Shown one piece after another: positions 16,951 to 26,090 of a DNA stretch of 64,000 nucleotides. Source of the stretch: Nocardioides sp. YR527. Lineage in GTDB: Bacteria > Actinomycetota > Actinomycetes > Propionibacteriales > Nocardioidaceae. How positions within the stretch are numbered: the first letter of the stretch is position 1; each line of letters begins with the position of its first letter. The notes beneath the pieces are model-generated. The model saw nothing but the letters and a program-made list of their open reading frames with translations, did no database searches and had not been told where the DNA came from. The translations under genes and the position numbers were made by a program. Location of the stretch: NCBI RefSeq assembly GCF_900101045.1, contig NZ_FNFN01000010.1, positions 1 through 64,000 on the forward strand, in the 5' to 3' direction.

Positions 16951-19911
16951 ATGCACGACGACATTCACCTCACCGAAGGCCGGGTGAGCCGGGTCCTCAA
17001 GGAGCGCCTGTGGCCGGCCGTGCACAACACCTCGGCGCCCGTGAGCGTCGCATGGCACGAGCTGCCCGGGGAGCCGGTCGCCGTCGCGGACGGGCTGGCA
17101 CTGACGTACGAGCCCGTCGAGGTCGGCACCGAGTGGGGCCCGGCCTGGGGGACGACCTGGTTCCGGATCACCGGGACCGTGCCCGCGGCATGGTCGGGGA
17201 AGCGGGTCGAGCTGGTCTGCGACCTCGGCTTCGACGTCAGCCGGACCGGGTTCCAGTGCGAGGCGCTCGCTTACACGGCCGCCGGAGAGCCGGTCAAGAG
17301 CCTCAACCCGCGCAACCAGTGGGTGCTGGTGACGCCGGAGGCCGTCGGCGGTGAGGAGATCGAGCTCTTCCTGGAGGCCGCGGCCAACCCGCTTCTCCTT
17401 GAGCACCACCCGTTCCAGCCGACGCGGGAGGGTGACATCCAGACCTCGTCGAAGCGGAAGCTCTACACGACACGTCGCATCGAGCTCGCCGTCTTCGAGC
17501 AGGAGGTCTTCGATCTCTGCCTCGATCTGGAGACGCTCCACGAGCTGCAGGTCGAGCTGCCGGCAGGGCCGCGGAAGTCGCGAATCCTGCAGGCGATGGA
17601 CGACGCCTTGGACCGGGTCGACCTGCAGCGGGTCGCGGAGACGGCGGCCGCCGCCCGCTCGGTGCTGAGCGGGGTACTGGAGCCGGCCGCCCACGAGTCC
17701 GCGCATCAGATCGCCGCGATCGGTCATGCCCACATCGACTCCGCCTGGCTGTGGCCGGTGCGCGAGACGATCCGCAAGGTCGCCCGCACCGCCTCCTCGA
17801 TGACCGAGCTGATCGAGCAGGACCCCGACTTCCGCTACGGGATGTCCTCAGCCCAGCAGTACGCCTGGCTCAAGGAGCACCGGCCCGAGGTCTTCGCGCG
17901 CGTGAAGGCCGCAGTCGCCGAGGGTCGCTTCATTCCGCTGGGCGGCATGTGGGTCGAGTCCGACACCACGATGCCGTCCGGGGAGTCGCTGGTGCGGCAG
18001 TTCCTCTACGGGCAGCGGTTCTTCGAGACCGAGTTCGGGAGCCGCTGCCGCGGGGTGTGGCTGCCGGACTCGTTCGGCTACTCGCCGGCGCTGCCGCAGC
18101 TGATGAAGCGGGCTGGCTTCGAATGGTTCTTCACCCAGAAGATCTCCTGGAACCAGGTCAACCGGTTCCCCCACCACACCTTCGAGTGGGAGGGCATCGA
18201 CGGCTCCCGCATCCTGAGCCACTTCCCGCCGATGGACACCTACAGCTCCCAGCTCTCCGGAGCGGAGGTCGCCAAGGCCTCGCGGCAGTTCCAGGAGAAC
18301 CGGGTCGCCACCGGGTCGATCGCGCCCGTCGGCTGGGGCGACGGCGGCGGTGGCACCACCCGGGAGATGGCGGGCAAGGCCCGCCGTCTGGCTTCTCTCG
18401 AAGGCTCGGCCCAGGTCTCCTGGCGTCACCCGGACGACTTCTTCGCCGAGGCCCGTGCCGAGCTGCGCGACCCGCCGGTCTGGGTCGGTGAGCTCTACCT
18501 CGAGCTCCATCGCGCCACGCTCACCTCGCAGCACCTCACCAAGCAGGGCAACCGGCGCTGCGAGCACCTGCTGGTCGAGGCCGAGCTGTGGTCCGCGACC
18601 GCCGCGGTCCGTGGACTTCTCGACTACCCCTACGACGAGCTGGACGCCTTGTGGCAGCAGGTGCTGCTGCAGCAGTTCCACGACATCCTGCCCGGTACGT
18701 CGATCGCCTGGGTCCACCGCGAGGCGGTCGCCCACTATGCGCGGGTGGCCGCGGCCGCCGAGGATCTCATCGGGCGAGCGCTCACGGCTCTTGCCGGCGA
18801 AGGAACGGTCGCGCTGAGTGCCGACGGGCGCTCGGGTGCGGTGGTGGCGGCACGGCCCACCGGGGGCGTCTCGGTGGTCGAGGAGGGTGGGACGTACGTC
18901 TTGGGCAACGAGCTCGTCCGGGTCACGGTCTCGGCCGAGGGACTGATCACCTCGGCGCTCGACCTGGCGACCGGTCGCGACGCGATCCCGGCCGGGGCCG
19001 AGGCCAACCTGCTGCAGCTCCACCAGGACTTCCCGAACATGTGGGACGCCTGGGACGTCGACCGGTTCTACCGCAACCGCGCCACCGACCTGCGTGAGGT
19101 CTCCTCGATCTCGGTGACGCCGGACGGGCTGGTCATCGAGCGACCGATCTCCGCCGACTCCTCGACGGTGCAGACCCTGTCCCTGGCTCCGGGGTCGAGG
19201 GTGCTGGAGATCTCCCAGCGCACCGAGTGGAACGAGACCGAGAAGTTCCTCAAGGTCACCTTCCCGCTCGACGTACGCGCCGAACAGACGCTCGCCGAGA
19301 CCCAGTTCGGCTACCACCGCCGGCCGACCCACACGAACACCTCCTGGGAGGCGGCGAAGTTCGAGACGTCTATGCACCGCTGGGTGCTGGCCGAGGAGCC
19401 CGGGTTCGGGGTCGCGCTGGTCAACGACTCGACGTACGGCTTCGACGTCACTCGGCCGACGGCCCTGACGACCGAGGTGCGGCTCTCGCTCCTGCGCGCG
19501 CCGCGGTTCCCCGATCCGGAGACCGACCAGGGCGTGCAGACCCACCGCTACGGCCTGGTCATCGGGGCCGATGTCGGGGCCGCGACCGAGGCGGGGGCCG
19601 CGCTCAACACGCCTCCTCGTGAGGTTGTGGGCGCCCAGGCCGTCGAGCCGCTGGTGGCCGTGTCCGGGGAGGGGCTGGTGGTCTCCAGCGTGAAGCTCGC
19701 CGCCGACCGCTCCGGCGACCTGGTCGTGCGAGTCTACGAGTCCACCGGCGCGCGTACGCAGGGGGAGCTGCGCGTCGAAGGACGGTACGGACGGGTCAGC
19801 GAGGTCTCGCTGCTCGAGGATCCTCTTGCCGAGGTGAGCGCAGAGGGAGGGGCTGTCGGGCTCGGTCTCGGTGCGTTCGAGGTTCGTACGCTCCGGTTCC
19901 ATCGCAGCTGA
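16951..19911 (+). CDS. alpha-mannosidase, GH38
   Basis: This 986-residue enzyme hydrolyses alpha-mannosides with a zinc cofactor. The zinc-binding HAHIDSAWLWPVRET motif lies near residue 265 and the nucleophile Asp in VWLPDSFGYSPALPQL near residue 375. FHDILPGTSIAWVHREA and the beta-sandwich C-terminal half complete the family pattern. The ATG at 16951 has GAGGA 8 bases upstream. No signal peptide is seen, so it likely degrades imported oligosaccharides together with the divergent GH5-like enzyme. Confidence 0.93.
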   Translation: MHDDIHLTEGRVSRVLKERLWPAVHNTSAPVSVAWHELPGEPVAVADGLALTYEPVEVGTEWGPAWGTTWFRITGTVPAAWSGKRVELVCDLGFDVSRTGFQCEALAYTAAGEPVKSLNPRNQWVLVTPEAVGGEEIELFLEAAANPLLLEHHPFQPTREGDIQTSSKRKLYTTRRIELAVFEQEVFDLCLDLETLHELQVELPAGPRKSRILQAMDDALDRVDLQRVAETAAAARSVLSGVLEPAAHESAHQIAAIGHAHIDSAWLWPVRETIRKVARTASSMTELIEQDPDFRYGMSSAQQYAWLKEHRPEVFARVKAAVAEGRFIPLGGMWVESDTTMPSGESLVRQFLYGQRFFETEFGSRCRGVWLPDSFGYSPALPQLMKRAGFEWFFTQKISWNQVNRFPHHTFEWEGIDGSRILSHFPPMDTYSSQLSGAEVAKASRQFQENRVATGSIAPVGWGDGGGGTTREMAGKARRLASLEGSAQVSWRHPDDFFAEARAELRDPPVWVGELYLELHRATLTSQHLTKQGNRRCEHLLVEAELWSATAAVRGLLDYPYDELDALWQQVLLQQFHDILPGTSIAWVHREAVAHYARVAAAAEDLIGRALTALAGEGTVALSADGRSGAVVAARPTGGVSVVEEGGTYVLGNELVRVTVSAEGLITSALDLATGRDAIPAGAEANLLQLHQDFPNMWDAWDVDRFYRNRATDLREVSSISVTPDGLVIERPISADSSTVQTLSLAPGSRVLEISQRTEWNETEKFLKVTFPLDVRAEQTLAETQFGYHRRPTHTNTSWEAAKFETSMHRWVLAEEPGFGVALVNDSTYGFDVTRPTALTTEVRLSLLRAPRFPDPETDQGVQTHRYGLVIGADVGAATEAGAALNTPPREVVGAQAVEPLVAVSGEGLVVSSVKLAADRSGDLVVRVYESTGARTQGELRVEGRYGRVSEVSLLEDPLAEVSAEGGAVGLGLGAFEVRTLRFHRS

Positions 19912-20028
19912 CGTACGACGGCTTCTGATCGGGATCGATCACCACCAGGGCCACCGCGATGTGCCGCTGGGGAGTATCGTTCGCGCACGGACCGCGGCGG
20001 CCGGTCCTGAGGAGAAGAGGCGGCGTAG

Positions 20029-21588
20029 ATGGGTGTCACGAGCGAGAGCGGGCGGATCGTCGCGGGTGGCCGGAAGGGCACCTACGTACGTCTGGCCGAA
20101 GGCCCGCAGGAGCGCCACATCTCGCGCACCGAGCTGGCTCGCAAGCCCGAGGAGCTGGGCGAGCCGGTGCTGACCGTCGCGCACCTGTCCGACATGCACA
20201 TCTGCGACCACCAGTCGCCGGCGCGGGTCGAGGTCCTGGACCGGCTCATGGACCCCGACAGCACGACCCGTGAGCTGATCGACGAGATCGGGACGTACCG
20301 GGCCCAGGAGCTGCTGACCGCGCAGGTCGGCGCGGCGATGGTCGAGGCGGTCAACGAGATCACCGAGGGTCCGATCGGCGGTGGCCCGCTCGACCTGGCG
20401 ATCGCGACCGGCGACAACACCGACAACGGGCAGTACAACGAGCTCGACTGGTATCTGACGCTGCTCGACGGCGGGCGCCTGACCCCCGACTCCGGCGACA
20501 TGCTGCACTACGAAGGCGTCGCCACGCTGCCGGACAAGCGCTTCTGGCACCCCCAGGGCGAGACGCACGACATGCGCCGCGGTGACTACGGCTTCCCGCT
20601 GGTCCCCGGGCTGCTGAAGGCCGTGCGCCGTGCGATCGACTCACCCGGGCTGGAAGTGCCCTGGCTGGCCGTCAACGGCAACCACGACGGGCTGCTGCAG
20701 GGCACCGTGCCGGGCACCTCCGCCATCGGTGAGATCGCGGTCGGCGATCTGAAGGCGATCGCCATGCCCGAGCACTGGACCGACGAGGCCAAGGCGAAGC
20801 TCATCGCCGGGCTGATCTCGGGTGACCCGGTGGCGCTCGGGATGCTGGCCGAGCTGGAGCCGTACGAGGTGACCCCCGACCGGAGACGCCGGCAGACCAC
20901 GCTGCAGGAGTTCGTCGACTCCCACGTGCACGACGAGGCGCAGCCGCCGGGCCACGGCTTCAAGGCCGGCGGGAAGCCCTACTACCGCTACGACGTCAAT
21001 GACGAGGTCACCTTCGTCGTCCTCGACACGGTCAATCCGGCCGGCGGTTTCCAGGGCTCGATCGACGCCGAGCAGCTCGAATGGCTCGACGCCGTGCTCG
21101 CCTCCACCGACTACGACGAGCGGCTCGCGGTGATCGCCAGCCACCACGACGTCGCCTCGCTGGTCAACGACATGAGCGGCGCCGGCGGCGCGCGGCGGGT
21201 GCTCAGCGACGAGGTCGAGCAGACCGTCTCACGCCATGAGAGTGCCGTGCTCTGGCTCAACGGGCACACGCATCGTACGTCGGTGAAGCCGCGCGGCTCG
21301 TGGTGGGAGGTCACCGCTCCGTCCCTGGTCGACTGGCCTCAGCAGGGCCGGATCGTCGAGCTCATCTCCGACGGGGACGTGCTCACCATCGCCACCACGA
21401 TGCTCGACCACGCCGGTCCGGCCCGCTGGAGCGGCTCGATCGAGGAGGTGGGCCACCTCGCCTCGCTCTCCCGTGAGCTGTCCGCCAACGACTGGCAGGG
21501 ACCGAAGGTCCGCCTCGCCGAGCATCCGTCGGCAGGGACGGCGCAGGATCGCAACGTACTGCTCCATCTGCTCGATCCGAGGGCCTGA
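20029..21588 (+). CDS. metallophosphoesterase, PPA1498 family
   Basis: This 519-residue calcineurin-like phosphoesterase has all metal-site motifs in order: LSDMHICDHQ, ATGDNTDN, VNGNHDG, ASHHDVASL and NGHTHRTS. Its length and inserted segments match the actinobacterial TIGR03767 (PPA1498) subgroup, whose substrates are unknown. The N-terminus has no clear export signal. It stands alone between the mannosidase and the DUF3052 gene. Confidence 0.88.
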   Translation: MGVTSESGRIVAGGRKGTYVRLAEGPQERHISRTELARKPEELGEPVLTVAHLSDMHICDHQSPARVEVLDRLMDPDSTTRELIDEIGTYRAQELLTAQVGAAMVEAVNEITEGPIGGGPLDLAIATGDNTDNGQYNELDWYLTLLDGGRLTPDSGDMLHYEGVATLPDKRFWHPQGETHDMRRGDYGFPLVPGLLKAVRRAIDSPGLEVPWLAVNGNHDGLLQGTVPGTSAIGEIAVGDLKAIAMPEHWTDEAKAKLIAGLISGDPVALGMLAELEPYEVTPDRRRRQTTLQEFVDSHVHDEAQPPGHGFKAGGKPYYRYDVNDEVTFVVLDTVNPAGGFQGSIDAEQLEWLDAVLASTDYDERLAVIASHHDVASLVNDMSGAGGARRVLSDEVEQTVSRHESAVLWLNGHTHRTSVKPRGSWWEVTAPSLVDWPQQGRIVELISDGDVLTIATTMLDHAGPARWSGSIEEVGHLASLSRELSANDWQGPKVRLAEHPSAGTAQDRNVLLHLLDPRA

Positions 21589-21720
21589 AAGGCCTCCGAC
21601 ACGCCGTTATCTAGCGAATGACAGGCGGGTGGGGTTGCGTGGACCAGCGTTCTCCGCTGGACTACCACCAACCAAGTTCATGCAAGCGGCGTGGACATCA
21701 AGCTTTTGGAGGAACGACAC

Positions 21721-22134
21721 GTGAGCTCGACCGCAGCCACAGGGCCTGCGGACCGGCTGGGCCTCAAGTCCGGCATGGTCATCCAGGAACTGGGCTGGGA
21801 CAACGACACTGATGACGAGCTGCGGGTCGCCATCGAAGACTCCGTCGACGCAGACCTGGTCGACGGCGACTACGGCAACGTGGTCGACGCCGTGCTGCTG
21901 TGGTGGCGCGATGACGACGGTGATCTCGTCGACGGCCTCGTCGACGCGCTGACCGATCTCGTCGGAGGCGGCGTCATCTGGTTGCTGACGCCGAAGGTGG
22001 GCCGCCCCGGTGCAGTCGACCCGGCCGACATCGCCGAGGCCGCGCCGATCGCCGGACTGTCCCAGACCACCACCGCATCTGTGAGCAAGGACTGGGCCGC
22101 GACGCGTCTGCTGGCGCCGAAGACTCCTGTCTGA
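21721..22134 (+). CDS. DUF3052 family protein
   Basis: This 137-residue acidic protein fits DUF3052, with GLKSGMVIQELGWDND near the start and VVDAVLLWWRDDDGDL in the middle. In Streptomyces and relatives it lies between aceE and the AhpE-type peroxiredoxin, and the same peroxiredoxin follows one gene later here. Function is unknown. The GTG at 21721 has GGAGGAAC 5-8 bases upstream, a better start than the ATG 10 codons earlier. Confidence 0.9.
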   Translation: MSSTAATGPADRLGLKSGMVIQELGWDNDTDDELRVAIEDSVDADLVDGDYGNVVDAVLLWWRDDDGDLVDGLVDALTDLVGGGVIWLLTPKVGRPGAVDPADIAEAAPIAGLSQTTTASVSKDWAATRLLAPKTPV

Positions 22135-22179
22135 TGGCAGCGATTCTCGGGGTCGCTGGACACCCGCAGGAGTCCTCTC

Positions 22180-23868
22180 GTGAGTCTGGCTAGACTCCCA
22201 ACGGTGTTCTCGACTACGGCTGCCAAGGCACGCACCGCCGGATCCGCGGCGATGATCCTGGCCGGCTCCGGCATCGTCCGGCCGGTCAATCCTCTCGGGC
22301 TCGCACGGACCGGTCTGACGCTGGCGCGCTGGGGCACCGGGCCGGCGGGAGGCTTCATCGGCCTCGCCCACCGCTACCCGCGGCGCACCGCGGTCATCGA
22401 CGAGCTCGGGTCGTTGACGTACGCCGAGCTCGACCGCCGCTCCAACGCGATCGCCCGGGCCCTGGCGGCTCGGGGGGTCGGTGAGGGTGACGGGGTCGCG
22501 ATCATGTGCCGCAACCACCGAGGGTTCGTCGACGCGACCCTCGCGGTAGCGAAGCTGGGCGCCGACGCGCTCTACCTCAACACCGCCTTCGCCGGTCCGC
22601 AGCTCGTCGGAGTGCTGGAGCGGGACCAGCCTGCCCTGATCATCCATGACGAGGAGTTCACCGGGCTGCTGTCCGGGGCGACCTCTGCGCCACGTCTGGT
22701 TGCCTGGGTGGACTCGGCGGACCCGGGGGAGACCCTGGAGTCGCTGGTCTCCGGTGACGCCCGGCCGGTGGTGCCGCCGAAGCGGCACGGTCGGATCGTG
22801 ATCCTGACCTCGGGCACGACGGGGGCGCCGAAGTCGGCGCCGCGCCCCGAGGCCGGGTTCGACGCCGCGGTCGCGCTGATGTCGCGGATGCCGATGAAGG
22901 ACGGCTGGCGCTGCTTCGTCGCCGCCCCGCTCTTCCACACCTGGGGGCTCGCCCACCTGCTCTTCGCCGAGCTGCTCGGCACCACCATGATCCTGCGTCG
23001 CCGGTTCGACCCTGAGGACGCCGTGGCGACCCTCGCGGAGACCCGTGCGGACTCGTTCGTGGTCATCCCGGTCATGATGCAGCGAATCCTGTCTTTGCCG
23101 GAGGAGACGCTGGCTGCGTACGACCTCGCGGGGATCGCCTCTCGGCTCAAGGCCGTCGCGTCCTCCGGCTCGGCGCTGCCCGGCGATCTCGCGCTGGAGT
23201 GGATGGACCGGTTCGGCGACAGCCTCTACAACGTCTACGGCTCGACCGAGGTCTCCTACGCCTCGATCGCCGACCCCGTCGACCTGCGCGAGGCGCCCAC
23301 CTCCGCCGGCAAGGTGCCCTGGGGGACCCGGATGCGGATCCTCGACGGCGACGGCGTACCGCTGCCCGTTGGTGAGGCCGGCCGGATCTTCGTCGGCAAC
23401 GGGCTCCTCTTCGAGGGCTACACCAGCGGCGGCGGCAAGGAGGTCGTCGACGGTCTGATGGCGACCGGTGACGTCGGGCGGTTCGGGCCCGACGGCCGGC
23501 TCTACGTCGAGGGTCGCGACGACGACATGATCGTCTCCGGTGGCGAGAACGTCTTCCCGCAGGAGGTCGAGGACTGCCTCATCCGCCACCCGCTCGTTGC
23601 CGACGCTGCCTGCGTCGGGGTCGACGACGCCGACTTCGGCAAGCGGCTGCGCGGGTTCGTGGTGCTGGTTCCTGGCGCCGAGGCCGACGTCGATGCGGCG
23701 TTGAAGGACTGGGTCAAGGAGAATCTGGCTCGGTTCAAGGTGCCGCGCGAGATCGTCGTGACCGATGCTCTGCCGCGCAACGCGACCGGCAAGGTGCTCC
23801 GGCGCGAGCTGGCCACCTGGGACATCGAGGCGGCAGGATCGAACGGCGAAAGGGCGGCAGAGCAGTGA
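22180..23868 (+). CDS. acyl-CoA synthetase (AMP-forming)
   Basis: This 562-residue ANL-superfamily enzyme activates a carboxylic acid with ATP to an acyl-adenylate and then to acyl-CoA. It has the P-loop-like ILTSGTTGAPKSAPRP, the YGSTEVSYASIADP motif, the hinge region TGDVGRFGPDGRLYV and the C-terminal catalytic Lys in NATGKVLRREL. A hydrophobic N-terminal stretch may peripherally bind membrane. GTG start with AGGAG 7 bases upstream. Its stop overlaps the peroxiredoxin start. The substrate is probably a fatty acid, by family. Confidence 0.9.
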   Translation: MSLARLPTVFSTTAAKARTAGSAAMILAGSGIVRPVNPLGLARTGLTLARWGTGPAGGFIGLAHRYPRRTAVIDELGSLTYAELDRRSNAIARALAARGVGEGDGVAIMCRNHRGFVDATLAVAKLGADALYLNTAFAGPQLVGVLERDQPALIIHDEEFTGLLSGATSAPRLVAWVDSADPGETLESLVSGDARPVVPPKRHGRIVILTSGTTGAPKSAPRPEAGFDAAVALMSRMPMKDGWRCFVAAPLFHTWGLAHLLFAELLGTTMILRRRFDPEDAVATLAETRADSFVVIPVMMQRILSLPEETLAAYDLAGIASRLKAVASSGSALPGDLALEWMDRFGDSLYNVYGSTEVSYASIADPVDLREAPTSAGKVPWGTRMRILDGDGVPLPVGEAGRIFVGNGLLFEGYTSGGGKEVVDGLMATGDVGRFGPDGRLYVEGRDDDMIVSGGENVFPQEVEDCLIRHPLVADAACVGVDDADFGKRLRGFVVLVPGAEADVDAALKDWVKENLARFKVPREIVVTDALPRNATGKVLRRELATWDIEAAGSNGERAAEQ

Positions 23869-24329
23869 GTGGACTTGAGATCGGTGGTCCGGCTCCGGAC
23901 TTCACGCTGCGCGACCAGTTCGGTGCAGACGTCACCCTCTCGGACTTCCACGGCAAGAAGGCGGTGGCGATCTTCTTCTTCCCGTTCGCCTTCTCCGGCG
24001 TGTGCACCGGTGAGATGAGCGGTCTGCGCGACCGGCTCGACGAGTTCGTCACCTTCGACACCGAGGTCCTGGCGATCTCGTGCGACCCGGTGTACGCCAT
24101 GCGGCAGTTCGCCGACACCGACCGGCTCAACTTCTCGGTGCTCTCCGACTTCTGGCCGCACGGCGAGGTCGCCCAGGCCTACGACGTCTTCAACGACCGC
24201 ACCGGCGCCCCGCGACGGTCCTCCTACATCATCGACAAGTCGGGCGTGGTGCGGTGGGCCGTGCACAACGACAACGCCGACGGCCGCGACCTCGACGAGC
24301 ACCTCCGCCAGCTCCATGCGGCGGTGTGA
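23865..24329 (+). CDS. peroxiredoxin, AhpE-like
   Basis: This 154-residue thioredoxin-fold peroxidase reduces peroxides via the peroxidatic Cys47 in PFAFSGVCTGEM. It resembles M. tuberculosis AhpE (Rv2238c), a one-Cys type; another Cys lies at residue 73. The GTG start overlaps the upstream stop as GTGA, so it is translationally coupled to the acyl-CoA synthetase. It is the last intact chromosomal gene before the prophage. Confidence 0.92.
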   Translation: MSGLEIGGPAPDFTLRDQFGADVTLSDFHGKKAVAIFFFPFAFSGVCTGEMSGLRDRLDEFVTFDTEVLAISCDPVYAMRQFADTDRLNFSVLSDFWPHGEVAQAYDVFNDRTGAPRRSSYIIDKSGVVRWAVHNDNADGRDLDEHLRQLHAAV

Positions 24330-24417
24330 GTAAAGTAGTTTACCGGTCATCAAAGTTCCGTTAACAGGCTGGTTACATCGCTTTTCTGATGCCCGGGGTG
24401 GGATCTACTCTTGAGGT

Positions 24418-24455
24418 GTTGAGCCGCTGATGACCCGAGACGTCAGCGGCTCAAC
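24418..24455 (+). terminator. terminator of the acyl-CoA synthetase-peroxiredoxin unit
   Basis: GTTGAGCCGCTGA pairs perfectly with TCAGCGGCTCAAC around a 12-base loop, about 90 bases past the peroxiredoxin stop. Confidence 0.75.
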
Positions 24456-24527
24456 TTCCATTTCAGGGTTGGTACGTCGGCCCGGTTCGTCGGGCCCGCC
24501 CCTGATCGCGTACTCTTGGGGCGCTTT

Positions 24528-24565
24528 GGACGCATAGCTCAGTTGGTAGAGCGCCTCCCTTACAA
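24528..24565 (+). pseudogene. tRNA-Val(UAC), 5' half only, cut by prophage
   Basis: GGACGCA is the 5' acceptor strand, GCTC/GAGC form the D stem, CCTCC the anticodon 5' stem and CTTACAA the anticodon loop (anticodon UAC at 24561-24563). The expected 3' stem GGAGG is replaced by CTAGA and no T arm follows, so the gene stops exactly at the end of the anticodon loop. Sequence to the right is phage. The 3' half should be at attR, outside the window. Confidence 0.9.
24556..24565 (+). other. attL: attL core of the prophage
   Basis: The core is placed where tRNA-Val identity ends, at TCCCTTACAA. The same ten bases occur in the phage-encoded tRNA-Val at 49543-49552. The integrase gene begins 118 bases away. 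The true core length cannot be defined without attR or the empty site. Confidence 0.75.
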
Positions 24566-24575
24566 CTAGAGTGTT

Positions 24576-24634
24576 TGCGAAGTTGCTGCGAAGTAGTCTG
24601 CGACCTGCGAGAATAGTGCGAAGTAGTGCGAACC
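24576..24634 (+). repeat. TGCGAAGT direct repeats beside attL
   Basis: TGCGAAGT occurs at 24576, 24587 and 24617, with weaker copies at 24599, 24606 and 24627, mostly 10-12 bp apart. Position between core and integrase suits arm-type integrase sites. The same motif also builds the phage promoters elsewhere, so a regulator may bind here to control the integrase. Confidence 0.7.
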
Positions 24635-24683
24635 GGAATTAGCACACCGGACGCAGACACTTTATCCAGGGAGCACCCCAAGC

Positions 24684-25622
24684 ATGACCGACGCAATCCG
24701 GCCCTTCGTTCTGCTGCCCAAATACCACGACCTGTGGGACGGGCTGATCACGTCGTGGCTCCTCGCCCTCGAAGCGGAGAACAAGAGCCCCCGCACACTC
24801 GAGAACTACTCCTACGGCCCCATCCGGCTGGCCGAATGGCTCGATGCCCAGGACCGCCCCGACGACCCGCGAGAGGTCACCTCCGACGACGTGACCGCCT
24901 ACGTCGTGGACGTGACCCGGAGACTGTCCGCCCAATCCGCACGGTCCCACTTCCTCGGGATCAAGTCGTTCTTCTCCTGGTGCCGCACAGAAGACGAGGT
25001 CGACACCGACCCCACCGCCACCCTGAAGCAGCCCAACCCGGCGGCCGGCACCATCCAGGTTCTGAAGCCCGACCAGATCAAAGCGCTGATCGGGACCTGT
25101 AGCGACCCGAGGTCGTTCCAAGACGTTCGCGACCTCGCCATGATGATGTTCCTCGGGGACAACGGCTGTCGCCTCTCCGGGCTCGTATCCATGACCGTGG
25201 ACGGAACCGACCTCCGGGACCGTGTCGCGCATGTCGTGACCAAGGGCCGCAAGGAGTTGGACCTGCCGTTCGGTGCGTCGACCGCTCGAGCTCTGGACCG
25301 CTACCTCAGGATGCGGCGGCGACAGAACTACGCCGAACGCGAGTGGTTCTGGCTGGGCACCACGGGCAAGGGCAGGCTCACGGGGAACGGGGCCTACCAG
25401 GCGATCCGGAAGCGCGGCCGGAAGGTCGGGATCGACCTGCACCCGCACGTGTTCCGGCACACCTTCGCGGACTCGTGGCTTCGTGCCGGTGGCGGCGAGG
25501 GCGACCTGATGCAGATCGCGGGGTGGGACTCCCGGCAGATGCTCACCCGGTACGCGAAGGCGACACGGGACGAGCGAGCCCGGTTGGCTCACCGGGACCT
25601 GTCCCCGATGGACCGGCTGTAG
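24684..25622 (+). CDS. int: tyrosine recombinase integrase
   Basis: This 312-residue integrase has an N-terminal core-binding SAM-like domain (residues 20-105) and a C-terminal catalytic domain. Catalytic residues are visible: Arg in DNGCRLSGLV, Lys in TKGRKELDLP, His and Arg in HPHVFRHTFA, Trp in AGWDSRQML and the nucleophile Tyr in LTRYAKATRD. It inserts and excises the phage at the tRNA-Val site. It lies next to attL and faces the late operon, with a terminator between. Confidence 0.96.
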   Translation: MTDAIRPFVLLPKYHDLWDGLITSWLLALEAENKSPRTLENYSYGPIRLAEWLDAQDRPDDPREVTSDDVTAYVVDVTRRLSAQSARSHFLGIKSFFSWCRTEDEVDTDPTATLKQPNPAAGTIQVLKPDQIKALIGTCSDPRSFQDVRDLAMMMFLGDNGCRLSGLVSMTVDGTDLRDRVAHVVTKGRKELDLPFGASTARALDRYLRMRRRQNYAEREWFWLGTTGKGRLTGNGAYQAIRKRGRKVGIDLHPHVFRHTFADSWLRAGGGEGDLMQIAGWDSRQMLTRYAKATRDERARLAHRDLSPMDRL

Positions 25623-25631
25623 AACGACGAA

Positions 25632-25663
25632 ACGCCCCGCACCCTGGGATGGGTGCGGGGCGT
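25632..25663. terminator. bidirectional terminator, integrase / late operon
   Basis: ACGCCCCGCACCC pairs perfectly with GGGTGCGGGGCGT around a 6-base loop, between the convergent integrase and the last late gene. Confidence 0.9.
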
Positions 25664-25666
25664 ACG

Positions 25667-25876
25667 TCACGGGATGTTGAGCTGGACGACCGCGGCGCGG
25701 ACGGCACAGTCCTTGGATTCGAGGAGCTTCCGCAGCGCGGCGGTGGCCTCGGGGCCCTCCAGCGTGGTGGCGATCTTCCGGGCGAGCTCGGCGAACGGCT
25801 CGACCACGGCGGCCAGTTCCGGCTTCATGTGGCCGGTCTCGAACCAGCGCAGGATCTGTTCGGTTGCCGTGTGCAC
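25667..25876 (-). CDS. small conserved phage protein, possible Acb2/Tad1-like nucleotide sponge
   Basis: This 69-residue all-helical protein begins MHTATEQILRWFETGH and ends in ATAALRKLLESKDCAVRAAV. It belongs to a family common beside actinophage lysis genes. The layout (aromatic-His first helix, then an ELARKI helix, a Pro/Glu turn and an LRKLLESKD helix) resembles the hairpin proteins Acb2 and Tad1, which bind cyclic oligonucleotide signals and block CBASS or Thoeris defence. That link is from pattern memory and unproven. GTG start; last gene of the late operon. Confidence 0.6.
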   Translation of the reverse strand: MHTATEQILRWFETGHMKPELAAVVEPFAELARKIATTLEGPEATAALRKLLESKDCAVRAAVVQLNIP

Positions 25877-25880
25877 GCGG

Positions 25881-26090
25881 TCAGACCTCCACGTCGGGAA
25901 GGTCGACCTGGGCCGGGGCGTCCGGCGTGACCTTCAGGAGAGCGACGATGAAGGGGACGGCGTACACCGCCGCCTGGGGGCTGATCCAGCCCTCAGCGAT
26001 CGCGAGCGGGACGGACGCGGCAGCGATACCGTACAGCCACGCGCGGACGCTGTGGCTCGTGAGCTTCTTGATGAAGGTGCGCATGGTCAC
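25881..26090 (-). CDS. holin-like membrane protein
   Basis: This 69-residue protein has a basic N-terminus (RTFIKKLTSHSVR) and two hydrophobic helices (AWLYGIAAASVPLAIAEG and AVYAVPFIVALLKV) with an acidic tail. Size and topology fit a phage holin of class II that would release the endolysin. The GTG start overlaps the endolysin stop; an ATG two codons later is an alternative. Confidence 0.75.
   Translation of the reverse strand: MTMRTFIKKLTSHSVRAWLYGIAAASVPLAIAEGWISPQAAVYAVPFIVALLKVTPDAPAQVDLPDVEV

Noticed and set aside
24576..24634. Short regular repeats that could suggest a CRISPR array
   Set aside because: Repeat units are 8-11 bp with no 25-40 bp spacers and no cas genes; they fit arm sites or operators.
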